Assembly (NCBI GenBank): GCA_947455145.1 | Contig: CANGME010000018.1 | Coordinates: 1 to 62,634 of the forward strand | Length of the DNA: 62,634 nucleotides | From: Comamonadaceae bacterium | Lineage (GTDB): Bacteria > Pseudomonadota > Gammaproteobacteria > Burkholderiales > Burkholderiaceae_C | Reading direction: 5' to 3' | Shown here: positions 8,834-17,846 of the stretch, piece after piece | How positions within the stretch are numbered: the stretch's first letter is position 1 | Layout of the letters: every line of letters starts with the position of its first letter | The notes under the pieces: generated by a model | Told to the model about the DNA's origin: nothing | Database searches by the model: none | The model's input: only the letters and a program-made list of their open reading frames with translations | Translations under genes and position numbers: made by a program

Positions 8834-9322
8834 GTGAATATCAAGAGTCAAAAAGACTTTTTCTCCGGCCTCATGTTCATGGGCGTTGGTGTGGCTTTCG
8901 CTTGGGGTGCTACCACCTACAGTGTGGGAACCGGTGCGCGTATGGGGCCGGGTTACTTCCCTCTGGTGTTGGGGGTTTTGCTGGCTATCCTCGGGGCAGC
9001 CATCACCTTTTACTCTTTGGTAATTGAAACAGAATCTGGTGACAAAATTGGCGGCTTCGCTTGGAAGCCCGTGACCTTCATCATTTTGGCCAATATTTTG
9101 TTTGGCGTCATGATTGGTGGCCTACCCAGTATCAAGCTGCCCGCAATGGGCATGATCGCTGGTATCTATGTACTGACCTTCGTAGCCAGTCTGGCCAGCG
9201 ATGAATTCAAGGCTAAAGAGTGTTTCATCTTGGCCACGATTTTGTCGGTTGGCAGCTACTTGGCTTTCATCATGCTGCTCAAATTGCAGTTCCCCGTGTG
9301 GCCAGCGTTCATCACGGGTTAA
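8834..9322 (+). CDS. tctB: TctB-family small membrane subunit of a tripartite tricarboxylate transporter
   Basis: A 162-residue membrane protein with four hydrophobic helices, as in TctB. Typical features are the N-terminal SGLMFMGVGVAFAWGATTY and GTGARMGPGYFPLVLGVLL, the conserved MGPGYFP signature. The start is a GTG at 8834, because AGGAG at 8823-8827 precedes it at proper spacing; a longer in-frame ATG at 8792 lacks a ribosome site. It forms the small permease subunit with TctA encoded 12 bases downstream. The solute is unknown. Confidence 0.9.
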   Translation: MNIKSQKDFFSGLMFMGVGVAFAWGATTYSVGTGARMGPGYFPLVLGVLLAILGAAITFYSLVIETESGDKIGGFAWKPVTFIILANILFGVMIGGLPSIKLPAMGMIAGIYVLTFVASLASDEFKAKECFILATILSVGSYLAFIMLLKLQFPVWPAFITG

Positions 9323-9334
9323 GGAATAAAAATC

Positions 9335-10846
9335 ATGGATCTGATTAACAACCTTTCGCTCGGTTTTAGCGTTGCGTTCACGCTGCAAAATCTGGCTTAT
9401 TGCCTTATTGGCTGCGTCTTGGGCACATTGATTGGTGTGTTGCCGGGTATTGGCCCGGTTGCCACCATCGCCATGTTGCTGCCTGCCACCTACGCACTAC
9501 CCCCCGTGGCTGCGCTGATCATGCTGGCCGGTATTTACTACGGTGCGCAGTACGGTGGCTCCACCACTGCTATTTTGGTGAACCTGCCGGGTGAATCTTC
9601 GTCGGTGGTGACCGTGATTGACGGCTACCAGATGGCAAGGCAGGGGCGAGCGGGCCCGGCATTGGCCGCAGCCGGTATCGGCTCGTTCTTTGCCGGTTGC
9701 GTGGGTACGCTGATTCTGGCGGCCTTTGCTGCACCGCTCACCGAAGTGGCGTTCAAATTCGGGCCCGCCGAGTACTTTTCACTGATGATTTTGGGCTTGA
9801 TTGGTGCAGTGGTTTTGGCCTCGGGCTCCTTGCTCAAAGCGATTTCCATGATTGTGCTGGGTCTATTGATGGGTCTGGTCGGTACCGACGTCAATTCTGG
9901 TGTTGCGCGGTTTAGCTTTGACATCCCAGAGTTAACCGACGGCATTGGCTTCGTCGTGATCGCCATGGGCGTGTTCGGCTACGGCGAGATCATCAGCAAC
10001 CTTTCTCGTCATGCGGATGACCGCGAGGTCTTCACCGGCAAGGTCACGGGCCTGATGCCAACCAAGGAAGACTTCCGCAACATGATTCCCGCTATTCTGC
10101 GTGGTACGGCCTTAGGTTCTATGCTGGGTATTTTGCCCGGTGGCGGTGCTTTGCTGGCAGCTTTTGCGGCCTACACGGTTGAGAAGAAAACCAAGTTGCG
10201 TCCCGGTGAAGTGCCTTTCGGCAAGGGCAATATCCGCGGTGTGGCCGCCCCTGAGTCGGCTAACAACGCCGGTTCACAAACCTCCTTCATTCCTTTGCTG
10301 ACGCTGGGCATTCCGCCTAACGCCGTGATGGCTTTGATGGTGGGTGCCATGACCATTCACAACATCCAGCCTGGCCCCCAGGTGATGACGAGCAACCCTG
10401 AGTTGTTCTGGGGCTTGATTGCATCCATGTGGATTGGTAATGCGATGCTGATCATCTTGAACCTGCCACTGATCGGCATGTGGATCAAACTGTTGACCAT
10501 CCCCTACCGTTGGTTGTTCCCAGCTATCGTGCTGTTCTGCGCGATTGGCGTGTACTCCACCAACAACAACACCTTTGATATCTGGATGGTTGCCATCTTT
10601 GGTGTGATTGGTTACCTGTTCATCAAACTGGGTACCGAGCCTGCACCTTTGCTGCTGGGCTTCATCCTGGGCCCGATGATGGAAGAGAACCTGCGTCGAG
10701 CCTTGCTGCTGTCCCGTGGTGACTGGACAACCTTTGTGACACGTCCACTGTCGGCTGGTTTGTTGGCCGCCGCTGTCTTGTTGCTCGTCATCGTGCTCTT
10801 GCCTTCAGTGAAATCCAAACGAGAAGAAGCTTTTGTGGAAGATTAA
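9335..10846 (+). CDS. tctA: TctA-family large permease of a tripartite tricarboxylate transporter
   Basis: A 503-residue protein with about twelve membrane segments. TctA signatures are LIGVLPGIGPVATIAMLLP near residue 35, YYGAQYGGSTTAILVNLPGE, and the duplicated GTALGSMLGILPGGGALLAAF in the second half. Together with TctB it forms the membrane part of a cation-coupled carboxylate importer that needs a periplasmic Bug/TctC protein. The nearest candidate is the Bug gene at 12229, separated by a terminator and DUF3422. An AAGGAAT ribosome site precedes the ATG. Confidence 0.93.
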   Translation: MDLINNLSLGFSVAFTLQNLAYCLIGCVLGTLIGVLPGIGPVATIAMLLPATYALPPVAALIMLAGIYYGAQYGGSTTAILVNLPGESSSVVTVIDGYQMARQGRAGPALAAAGIGSFFAGCVGTLILAAFAAPLTEVAFKFGPAEYFSLMILGLIGAVVLASGSLLKAISMIVLGLLMGLVGTDVNSGVARFSFDIPELTDGIGFVVIAMGVFGYGEIISNLSRHADDREVFTGKVTGLMPTKEDFRNMIPAILRGTALGSMLGILPGGGALLAAFAAYTVEKKTKLRPGEVPFGKGNIRGVAAPESANNAGSQTSFIPLLTLGIPPNAVMALMVGAMTIHNIQPGPQVMTSNPELFWGLIASMWIGNAMLIILNLPLIGMWIKLLTIPYRWLFPAIVLFCAIGVYSTNNNTFDIWMVAIFGVIGYLFIKLGTEPAPLLLGFILGPMMEENLRRALLLSRGDWTTFVTRPLSAGLLAAAVLLLVIVLLPSVKSKREEAFVED

Positions 10847-10864
10847 GCTTCACTCGAGCAGAAC

Positions 10865-10890
10865 AAAAGGCACCTTCGGGTGCCTTTTTT
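10865..10890 (+). terminator. Rho-independent terminator after tctBA
   Basis: AAAGGCACC, a TTCG tetraloop and GGTGCCTTT form a perfect 9-bp stem followed by Ts to 10890. It closes the tctBA transcript 19 bases after the tctA stop. Confidence 0.92.
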
Positions 10891-10930
10891 CTGTCGTGCG
10901 CTTGCCTCACAATGTCGCTATGAGGAAACC

Positions 10931-12223
10931 ATGCAAATGAATAAGCAGCCATCACAATACCCTCAAAGGGTAGCGCTTCACAATGAAATTCACGCTCGAC
11001 CACCGGAGGCGATGAATGTCCCGCTGGCCATCTCGCACGTCGTTATGTTGTGTGATGCTGCGCAGCGCGAGGCGAGTCGCGCGCATGTAGCTGCACTGCT
11101 GCGTGATCACCATCTGGCCTTGCCTGATGCCACAACGATCCATTTGCGTGTGGACCTGGGCGCATTTCGCCTGCGCTGGGAGTTGCACACTGAGTTTGTT
11201 AGCTGGACTTTTATGCGCCCTGTGCCACGCGATGGCGTGGAACAGCGTGTGCTTGATTCGGCTGTGGGAGTGATTCCGCAGGCCTGGTTCGCGGGCTTGC
11301 CTGGACAGTGTTTGAGTTGTTTGCATTTGTGGGCGTTGCCCGCGCTGGAAACTACCGGGGGAGGGGCCTTGGTCAAGAGCATGCTGTCTGAGGACACGTT
11401 GGTTGCATCCAAAGTGGCGGGCGAGGTGGCCGAGGTGTTCACTGACTTTGCGATTCAAGCCGACGGTTTTTCGCGCACGCTTGTGTTTGTAGGCGATATG
11501 ACACCCCGCCGCTTGGGTCGCTTGGTGCAGCGCTTACTTGAGATTGAGACCTACCGCATGGCAGCTTTATTGAGTTTGCCTCTGGCTCGCGGTGCTTCAG
11601 CCGTGCTGGCCACGGCTGAGGGTGAGTTGGCCGATCTGGCAGAAGCCATTCGTAGTGCAAATCGCAACGAAGAGCCGCAGCTGCTGGACCGGCTAACCCA
11701 GTTGGCCGGACAGGTGGAGAGCCAACATGCGGCGACGCATTCACGGTTTTCGGCTTCCATGGCTTACTTTGAATTGGTGGACAAGCGTATCGCTGAAATT
11801 GCCGAGACGCGTTTGCCCGGCATGCAGACGATTCGTGAGTTCATGGATCGGCGACTTTCACCTGCGCGCAGCACTTGCGAATGGGCAACACGGCGGCAAG
11901 ACGCGCTCTCGCAGCGGGTCTCACGAATCAGTAGCTTGCTGCGTACCCGGGTTGAGATCGCGCAAGAGCAAAGCAGTCAGGCTTTGCTGGTGACCATGAA
12001 CCAGCGGCAAGACTTGCAGCTCAAATTGCAAACGACGGTTGAAGGTTTGTCCGTTGCGGCCATTACCTATTACACGGTGGGGTTGATCGCCTATTTGGCC
12101 AAAGGTGCACACAGCCTGGGTTGGCCTTTGAGTGCGGAAAGTACATCTGCTTTGGCCGTACCGCTGGTTGCGGTCAGTGTTTGGTGGTCTCTGAGAAAAT
12201 TGCATCAAAAATTAGTGGGATAA
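10931..12223 (+). CDS. DUF3422 family membrane-anchored protein
   Basis: A 430-residue protein of the DUF3422 family. The N-terminal motif LHNEIHARPPE is diagnostic. The middle is helical and charged (coiled-coil-like, about residues 230-350). Two C-terminal hydrophobic segments (near VAAITYYTVGLIAYLA and ALAVPLVAVSVWW) end in a basic tail, so the bulk probably faces the cytosol. The ATG at 10931 is preceded by GAGGAAA; the ATG at 10937 is an alternative. It begins after the tctA terminator and so has its own promoter, and is 5 bases from the Bug gene. Function is unknown. Confidence 0.85.
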   Translation: MQMNKQPSQYPQRVALHNEIHARPPEAMNVPLAISHVVMLCDAAQREASRAHVAALLRDHHLALPDATTIHLRVDLGAFRLRWELHTEFVSWTFMRPVPRDGVEQRVLDSAVGVIPQAWFAGLPGQCLSCLHLWALPALETTGGGALVKSMLSEDTLVASKVAGEVAEVFTDFAIQADGFSRTLVFVGDMTPRRLGRLVQRLLEIETYRMAALLSLPLARGASAVLATAEGELADLAEAIRSANRNEEPQLLDRLTQLAGQVESQHAATHSRFSASMAYFELVDKRIAEIAETRLPGMQTIREFMDRRLSPARSTCEWATRRQDALSQRVSRISSLLRTRVEIAQEQSSQALLVTMNQRQDLQLKLQTTVEGLSVAAITYYTVGLIAYLAKGAHSLGWPLSAESTSALAVPLVAVSVWWSLRKLHQKLVG

Positions 12224-12228
12224 AAACA

Positions 12229-13197
12229 ATGAGATCGATCAATCGTTTTCTGGGTCTGTGGCTTATCTGCCTGATCGCGAGCTTGCCGGCTGGCGCACAA
12301 AGTTATCCCACCAAGCCCTTGCGACTTCTGGTGCCCTTCCCGGCGGGGGGGGGCACGGATATCCTCGCGCGCGCTTTAGCGCAAAAACTGGGTGACAAAA
12401 TGGGGCAAACGGTGGTGGTCGACAACCGACCCGGCGCGGGCGGCACCATTGGAGCCGATGCTGGTGCCAAGGCTGCGCCCGATGGCTACACGCTGCTGCT
12501 CACGACATCAAGTACGCACAGCATTGGCCCGGCGATCAACCCTAAAATTCCTTACAACGTTGAGGCTGACTTCACGCCGATCATCTATGTGGCCAACGCA
12601 CCGCAGATTATCTTAGTGCCTGTGAATTCACGCGCCAAGACGCTGCGAGAATTCATTGACTATGCACGTCAAAACCCGGGTCGTTTGAATTACGCATCCA
12701 GTGGAAATGGCACCATCTCAAACCTTTCCACTGAAATCTTTAAAGCCCAGTCAGGCACTTTTCTTGTGCACATACCCTACCGTGGAACGGGCCTCTCCAT
12801 CACCGATCTCGTCAGCGGCAAGGTGGATGTGTTGTTCGATTCCTTAGTCTCTGGTATGCCGCATGTGAAAGATGGCAAGCTTCGAGCACTAGCCGTGACG
12901 AGCCCCAAGCGCAGTGCTCTGGCACCGGAGTTGCCTACTGTGTCTGAATTGCTGCCGGGTTTCGAGTCTGTGACCTGGTTTGGGATTTATGGCCCGCGCG
13001 GCTTGCCCGCCGACATTGTGGCGCGGGTTAATCAGGCAGTGAACGCTGCTCTGGTAGATCCTGACCTCAAAGAACGCTTTGCCCGCCTAGGTGTGGAGCC
13101 TACCGGTGGCACGCCCGAAGCCTTTGCAGCCACGGTGAAGGCGGAATCTGCCAAGTGGAAAAAAATTATTGCTGAACGAAAAATAACCTCCGATTGA
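12229..13197 (+). CDS. Bug/TctC-family periplasmic solute-binding protein
   Basis: A 322-residue exported protein with a signal peptide ending in LPAGAQ. The mature part carries the Bug family landmarks: SYPTKPLRLLVPFPAGGGTDILAR, VVVDNRPGAGGTIGAD, the APDGYTLLL loop, IPYRGTG and LPTVSELLPGFE. Such proteins trap organic acids or related anions, either for TctAB or as orphan receptors. It lies between DUF3422 (5-base gap) and gamma-glutamyltransferase (13-base gap), which makes a glutamyl-type or amino-acid-derived ligand possible, though nothing in the sequence proves it. It could serve the nearby TctAB. Confidence 0.9.
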   Translation: MRSINRFLGLWLICLIASLPAGAQSYPTKPLRLLVPFPAGGGTDILARALAQKLGDKMGQTVVVDNRPGAGGTIGADAGAKAAPDGYTLLLTTSSTHSIGPAINPKIPYNVEADFTPIIYVANAPQIILVPVNSRAKTLREFIDYARQNPGRLNYASSGNGTISNLSTEIFKAQSGTFLVHIPYRGTGLSITDLVSGKVDVLFDSLVSGMPHVKDGKLRALAVTSPKRSALAPELPTVSELLPGFESVTWFGIYGPRGLPADIVARVNQAVNAALVDPDLKERFARLGVEPTGGTPEAFAATVKAESAKWKKIIAERKITSD

Positions 13198-13210
13198 ACA
13201 AGACCTTCTT

Positions 13211-14833
13211 ATGAAATTCAACTACGCCAACCCCTACGCCAGTACCCGTCTGCCGGTCTTTGCCCGCAACGTGGTTTCTACATCGCACCCCTTGGCTTCG
13301 CAGGCGGGCTTGCGCATGCTCTGGAAAGGCGGTAATGCGGTAGATGCCGCCATCGCGGCTGCGGCGACCTTGACGATTTGTGAGCCGGTGAGTAATGGTC
13401 TGGGCAGTGATGCCTTCGGCATAGTGTGGGACGGCAAGGAACTGCATGGTCTCAACGCCTCTGGCCGAGCGCCGCAAAGCTGGACGCCTGAGTACTTCAA
13501 GCGTAAGTATGGGGACAGCGCTACGGCACCGCCAAAGCGTGGTTTTGATTCAGTCACCGTGCCGGGCGCTGTGGCCAGTTGGGTGGCGATGAGTGAGCGC
13601 TTTGGCAAACTGCCCTTTGGCGACTTGATGGAGCCTGCCATCGAGATCGCCGAGCGCGGCTATTTGTTGCCGGTTGTGGTGCAGGAAAAGTGGGCAGCCG
13701 CAACCAATGAGCTGAAGTCGCTACCCGGCTTCGCCGAAAATTTCTTGCCCTGGGGCCGTGCCCCTCATGTGGGTGAGTTGTTTCAGTTCAAAGCAGCGGC
13801 ACGCGGCTTGCGTGCCATCGCACAATCCAAAGGCCAAGCCTTTTATGGCGGCGAAATCGCGCATGCGATTGAGAAGTTCTCATCAGCTAACAATGGCAGC
13901 CTTAAGGCAAGTGACTTTGCAGCCTACCAGCCCGAGTGGGTCAAGCCGATTGGCAAGAACTACCGGGGCTACACCTTGCATGAGATTCCGCCTAATGGGC
14001 AAGGCATTGCGGCCTTAATTGCCCTGGGGGTTTTGGATAAGTTTGACCTGGGATCCCTGGCTGTGGATGGCGTGGATTCTCAGCACTTGCAGATCGAGGC
14101 CATGAAGCTGGCCTTTGCCGATGTGTATCGCTACGTGGCCGAGCCTGCAAGCATGGAGGTGACGGTCGAACAAATGTTAGACGATGCTTATCTGGCTTCG
14201 CGTGCCAAACTCATCGACATGAAGCGCGCGCAAGATTTTGGCGCGGGTAACCCGGTCAAAGGCGGCACGATTTATCTGAGCGCTGCGGATGAGAACGGCA
14301 TGATGGTCAGCTTCATCCAGAGCAACTACATGGGCTTTGGTTCGGGCTGTGTGGAGCCTTCGTTTGGCATAAGTCTGCAAAACCGGGGGCATGCTTTTAG
14401 CTTGGATCCGTCGGCGCTGAACCCGGCTAATTTGGTCGCACCTGGCAAACGCCCCTTCCACACTATCATCCCAGCCTTTTTGACCAAAGATGGTCAACCG
14501 GTGATGAGTTACGGCGTCATGGGCGCGAATATGCAGCCCCAGGGCCACTTGCAAACCCTGGTGCGCATGCTGGACTACGGGCAAAACCCACAAGCCGCAT
14601 GCGATGCGCCACGCTGGCGCTACAACGAAGGTTTTGAAATTAACGTGGAAGCCAATATGGCCGCACCTACCGTGCAAGGTCTGGCCGAGCGCGGTCACCG
14701 CATGGAAGTTATCAACGACTCTTACCAGGACTTCGGTGCGGGGCAATTCATTTGGCGCGCAGGCGACCCCAAGGTGGAGGGTTACGTGGTGGCCAGTGAT
14801 CCGCGTCGGGATGGATTGGCAGCAGGCTTCTAG
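13211..14833 (+). CDS. Gamma-glutamyltransferase family Ntn-hydrolase
   Basis: A 540-residue member of the gamma-glutamyltransferase family. The large-subunit landmarks are GGNAVDAAIAAA, EPVSNGLGSDAF and the NASGRAP segment. Autocleavage and catalysis would use the Thr in KGGTIYLSAAD near residue 357. No signal peptide is visible, unlike many periplasmic Ggt enzymes, so a cytoplasmic form is likely. The group that starts with NPYASTRLPVF often includes glutathione- and cephalosporin-acylase-like hydrolases, so glutathione need not be the substrate. It follows the Bug receptor by 13 bases and precedes a DMT transporter by 22, suggesting a small uptake and degradation operon. Confidence 0.85.
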   Translation: MKFNYANPYASTRLPVFARNVVSTSHPLASQAGLRMLWKGGNAVDAAIAAAATLTICEPVSNGLGSDAFGIVWDGKELHGLNASGRAPQSWTPEYFKRKYGDSATAPPKRGFDSVTVPGAVASWVAMSERFGKLPFGDLMEPAIEIAERGYLLPVVVQEKWAAATNELKSLPGFAENFLPWGRAPHVGELFQFKAAARGLRAIAQSKGQAFYGGEIAHAIEKFSSANNGSLKASDFAAYQPEWVKPIGKNYRGYTLHEIPPNGQGIAALIALGVLDKFDLGSLAVDGVDSQHLQIEAMKLAFADVYRYVAEPASMEVTVEQMLDDAYLASRAKLIDMKRAQDFGAGNPVKGGTIYLSAADENGMMVSFIQSNYMGFGSGCVEPSFGISLQNRGHAFSLDPSALNPANLVAPGKRPFHTIIPAFLTKDGQPVMSYGVMGANMQPQGHLQTLVRMLDYGQNPQAACDAPRWRYNEGFEINVEANMAAPTVQGLAERGHRMEVINDSYQDFGAGQFIWRAGDPKVEGYVVASDPRRDGLAAGF

Positions 14834-14855
14834 GTGATATTTCCTTTGAGTCTTA

Positions 14856-15809
14856 ATGTCAAAAGTTTCTGATGCCTCGCTAGTAAGTTCGCCAACAGCG
14901 ACTAAAAATATAGCGACAGGTATGCTGCTGGCGGCAATGGGTGCCATCGCATTCAGCGGCAAGGCGATCATCGTCAAGCTGGCCTACCGCCACCAAGTGG
15001 ATGCGGTCACGCTCATCATGCTGCGCATGCTGTTTGCCTTGCCACTGTTCATGGGCATGGCATGGTGGGGCACTTACCGCCAGTCTGGTGGTCTCAGTGT
15101 TGCATTGACGCGCCGTGACTGGGGCGGTATTGTCGGTTTGGGTTTTACTGGTTACTACTTGGCTAGTTTTCTTGACTTCGCTGGGCTGCAGTACATCAGC
15201 GCATCGCTAGAGCGTTTGATTCTTTACACTTCACCCACACTGGTCATGGGCTTGGGTTGGTTGTTTTATGGTAGAACCATTCGTCGCGCGCAGGTCTGGG
15301 GAATGGGCATCAGTTATTTAGGGGTGTTGCTGGTGTTTGGCCAAGAAGTAAGGCTTGATGGCGGCAGTGTGGCTCTGGGTGCAGTGCTGGTTTTTTTGAG
15401 TGCCGTGAGTTACGCAATTTACTTAACTTACAGCGGCGAGTTGGTACAGCGTATGGGCTCGCTCAGACTGGTCGGGATGGCCACGACGGTAGCATGCATA
15501 TTGTGCATTCTGCAATACATATTTTTACGCCCCTTAAATTGGAGTGCAGTACAAGTAGCTCCAGATGTGATCTGGTTGTCATTACTAAATGCGACACTGT
15601 GTACCGTTGTGCCTGTCTTGCTTGTGATGATGGCCATTGAGCGTATAGGCGCTGGTGCCACTGCACAGACAGGCATGATCGGACCGATGTCGACCATAAT
15701 GATGGGCGTCTGGATTTTGGGCGAGCCTTTTACAGCATGGGTGGGAATAGGAACAGGACTTGTAGTGATCGGAATCCTCGTATTCAGCAACTCAGAGAAA
15801 AAGAGTTGA
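14856..15809 (+). CDS. EamA/DMT-family transporter
   Basis: A 317-residue inner-membrane protein with ten hydrophobic helices arranged as two EamA repeats. The first has GAIAFSGKAIIVKLAY and ends at GVLLVFGQEV; the second begins GGSVALGAVLVFLSAVSYAIYL. Family members export or exchange small metabolites and amino acids. The predicted N-terminus has 20 extra residues before the first helix. It is the last GC-rich gene before the AT-rich island, and its final third already carries more A and T. Substrate is not predictable. Confidence 0.85.
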   Translation: MSKVSDASLVSSPTATKNIATGMLLAAMGAIAFSGKAIIVKLAYRHQVDAVTLIMLRMLFALPLFMGMAWWGTYRQSGGLSVALTRRDWGGIVGLGFTGYYLASFLDFAGLQYISASLERLILYTSPTLVMGLGWLFYGRTIRRAQVWGMGISYLGVLLVFGQEVRLDGGSVALGAVLVFLSAVSYAIYLTYSGELVQRMGSLRLVGMATTVACILCILQYIFLRPLNWSAVQVAPDVIWLSLLNATLCTVVPVLLVMMAIERIGAGATAQTGMIGPMSTIMMGVWILGEPFTAWVGIGTGLVVIGILVFSNSEKKS

Positions 15810-15971
15810 CTTTAAAATTGCTGCGTGGATGGATGTACAAAATCAAGGCAAAAAAGAGACAAAAAGGGACTGAAAATGGTATTTTTACTCAGTTTTTCGA
15901 CTCTATTCAGTTAAAAAAAAATAAATTTTACAAAAACACTTACAGTGACATAAGTAAAAAAGGCAGACCAA

Positions 15972-17846
15972 TTGCGTTATTTTCAATTTCCGAGCTTGGC
16001 ATGTGAGAACTTGACTCTTAGATTACGATCTCAAGGGTGGCTTTTGACTGCAATTACGTATTGTCTATGCGTGCCGACGGCCAGCATGGCGCAAGCTAAA
16101 AATCAAGGAACCCCCGCCTTTGATTTATACAAAGATGCCCAATACGATGCGGCGGCAGCACGAGGCTTAACCGATTTATTAATGCAACCTTGGAATCATG
16201 AGTTGCGACTTATGGTGGCGGATAGTCTTCAGCGTATAGGGAAAAATACAGAAGCCAAAATTCAATTGGAAACGCTACAAGGTACTGCAGTAGATAAGGA
16301 GGCCAGAACCCGATTAAGTGCAATACAAACGGCCTACGTAGTTGCCGGAAAGAGTCAGTCCGTGTCTTCATCAGTTGCGGTAGTTGCTCGACCGAAAAGC
16401 ACTTCAAGTGAAGCGATTGCAACTAATACAGCCACGAAATCGGAAACTGTACAGCTTGCAACAGGCAGTGAGCAGACAATCATCGTACCAGCACAACTGA
16501 GTTCGACAGGTCCGCAGAGTAATTCCCAGATCAATACACGTATTTCAACAGCAGTATCGGTGAACAGCCAGGCAGTCATCACTCCATCAGGCGCTTTACT
16601 ACAGCTGTCACCGTTTCAATACATCCCACCAGCGGGATCGCAGTCTACAGATCAAGCAACGCAAATTAAACGAAGTGCTGAACAGCAGAGAATTTTAGAC
16701 TTAAACACGGCCGGTGACTACCAAAGCGTTGCCACAGAAGGCTTGGCATTAAAAGAAAATGGTGAGATGGATGATGAATTGAAGATGATTTTTGCTAATA
16801 GTCTGGCGTGGACGGGTAGGCTTCCAGAAGCTACGCAAGCATATCAAGAACTAACGACCGGTAAATTTTCTAAGGAAGCAAATATTGGCTTGGCAAACAT
16901 TGATCGCTGGTTAGGGTATGACCAAAGTGCATCAAGGGTATATCAATCTATTCTCGCAACGGACCCAGAAAATCCGGATGCTCTAATAGGACTTAAATTG
17001 ACCTCACGGGAGCTTAGCCCACGTACATTGTTGACTTATGGCGGATCTACAGATTCGTCAGATATAAATGTACGCACCTTAACAGCAAATCATAGATGGC
17101 GTGACAGCTCAGGTGCGAATGTTATGGAGGTGGAGACAAGTGGTATTAAGGCAAGTTTGCCAGGAATTGAAGTTATTCAAAAAGATGCCACCTTTAGATA
17201 TAGATCTTTAGAAAGAGAATATAAACCAAGCTTTGAATTAAGCACGATTGGTGATGCTGTGTATGGTGGAGTGGGTATGTCATTTGGAGATCGTCCCATT
17301 CTCGTGGAAGCTGGCGTGGTAAATTGGGGACGTTTTTCTAATAACCCAAATGCACTCGCTTCAAAATTGTCAGCGTCGCATCTTGGATTGCAGGCATCGC
17401 AAGGATTTTCATTTGGAAAGTTTGTAGCGAGAGTTGATGGTTACGGTGTTTCGGATGGAAATACGGTGGTGACAAGCAGTTTGCGATATTCGACAAATTG
17501 GAGACCATTAGGACCACATTTTAAGCCTCTGCTTGCTATTGAAACCCGGGAAGCCAAATTCAACACCGCAAACTATTGGTCTCCTGCTCAAGGCTACGGT
17601 TCTATAACCGCAGGTTTACTTGGCGAATGGGGGTCTGATGATTGGAATATTTTTGTCTCAGGTCAATTGGGTTGGCAGCTTTATGGTGAAGCCGGAGATG
17701 GATGGAGTTGGACTGCTGGAGGTAAACGCTGGATTACAAACGATATTGCCATTGGATTTAGTTTGTGGGGGTTATCTAGTCAACGAAATAACACGCCATA
17801 CAGAGCTAATACATTCGCAGTAAGTCTGGAAAAGTTGTGGAAATAA
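15972..17846 (+). CDS. TPR plus outer-membrane beta-barrel protein (PgaA/BcsC-like exporter)
   Basis: A 624-residue exported protein and the first gene of the island. A signal peptide ends near ASMA-Q (about residue 40). A Ser/Thr-rich spacer (about 130-230) separates an N-terminal TPR-like unit from a second one at about 235-335 (DDELKMIFANSLAWTGRLPEATQAYQEL). From about 345 the sequence alternates hydrophobic and polar residues as in a beta barrel and ends in SLEKLWK. This layout suits the outer-membrane export pore for a polysaccharide. No ATG is available, so the start is TTG 15972 (AAGG 8 bases upstream) or TTG 16011, which gives a more usual signal peptide. The next gene overlaps its end by 10 bases. 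Confidence 0.7.
   Translation: MRYFQFPSLACENLTLRLRSQGWLLTAITYCLCVPTASMAQAKNQGTPAFDLYKDAQYDAAAARGLTDLLMQPWNHELRLMVADSLQRIGKNTEAKIQLETLQGTAVDKEARTRLSAIQTAYVVAGKSQSVSSSVAVVARPKSTSSEAIATNTATKSETVQLATGSEQTIIVPAQLSSTGPQSNSQINTRISTAVSVNSQAVITPSGALLQLSPFQYIPPAGSQSTDQATQIKRSAEQQRILDLNTAGDYQSVATEGLALKENGEMDDELKMIFANSLAWTGRLPEATQAYQELTTGKFSKEANIGLANIDRWLGYDQSASRVYQSILATDPENPDALIGLKLTSRELSPRTLLTYGGSTDSSDINVRTLTANHRWRDSSGANVMEVETSGIKASLPGIEVIQKDATFRYRSLEREYKPSFELSTIGDAVYGGVGMSFGDRPILVEAGVVNWGRFSNNPNALASKLSASHLGLQASQGFSFGKFVARVDGYGVSDGNTVVTSSLRYSTNWRPLGPHFKPLLAIETREAKFNTANYWSPAQGYGSITAGLLGEWGSDDWNIFVSGQLGWQLYGEAGDGWSWTAGGKRWITNDIAIGFSLWGLSSQRNNTPYRANTFAVSLEKLWK

Noticed and set aside
15737-16006. An open frame of 89 codons spanning the EamA end and the leader of the island
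   Set aside because: It overlaps the EamA coding end in another frame, has no ribosome site or recognisable domain, and its Lys-rich sequence merely reflects A-rich DNA.
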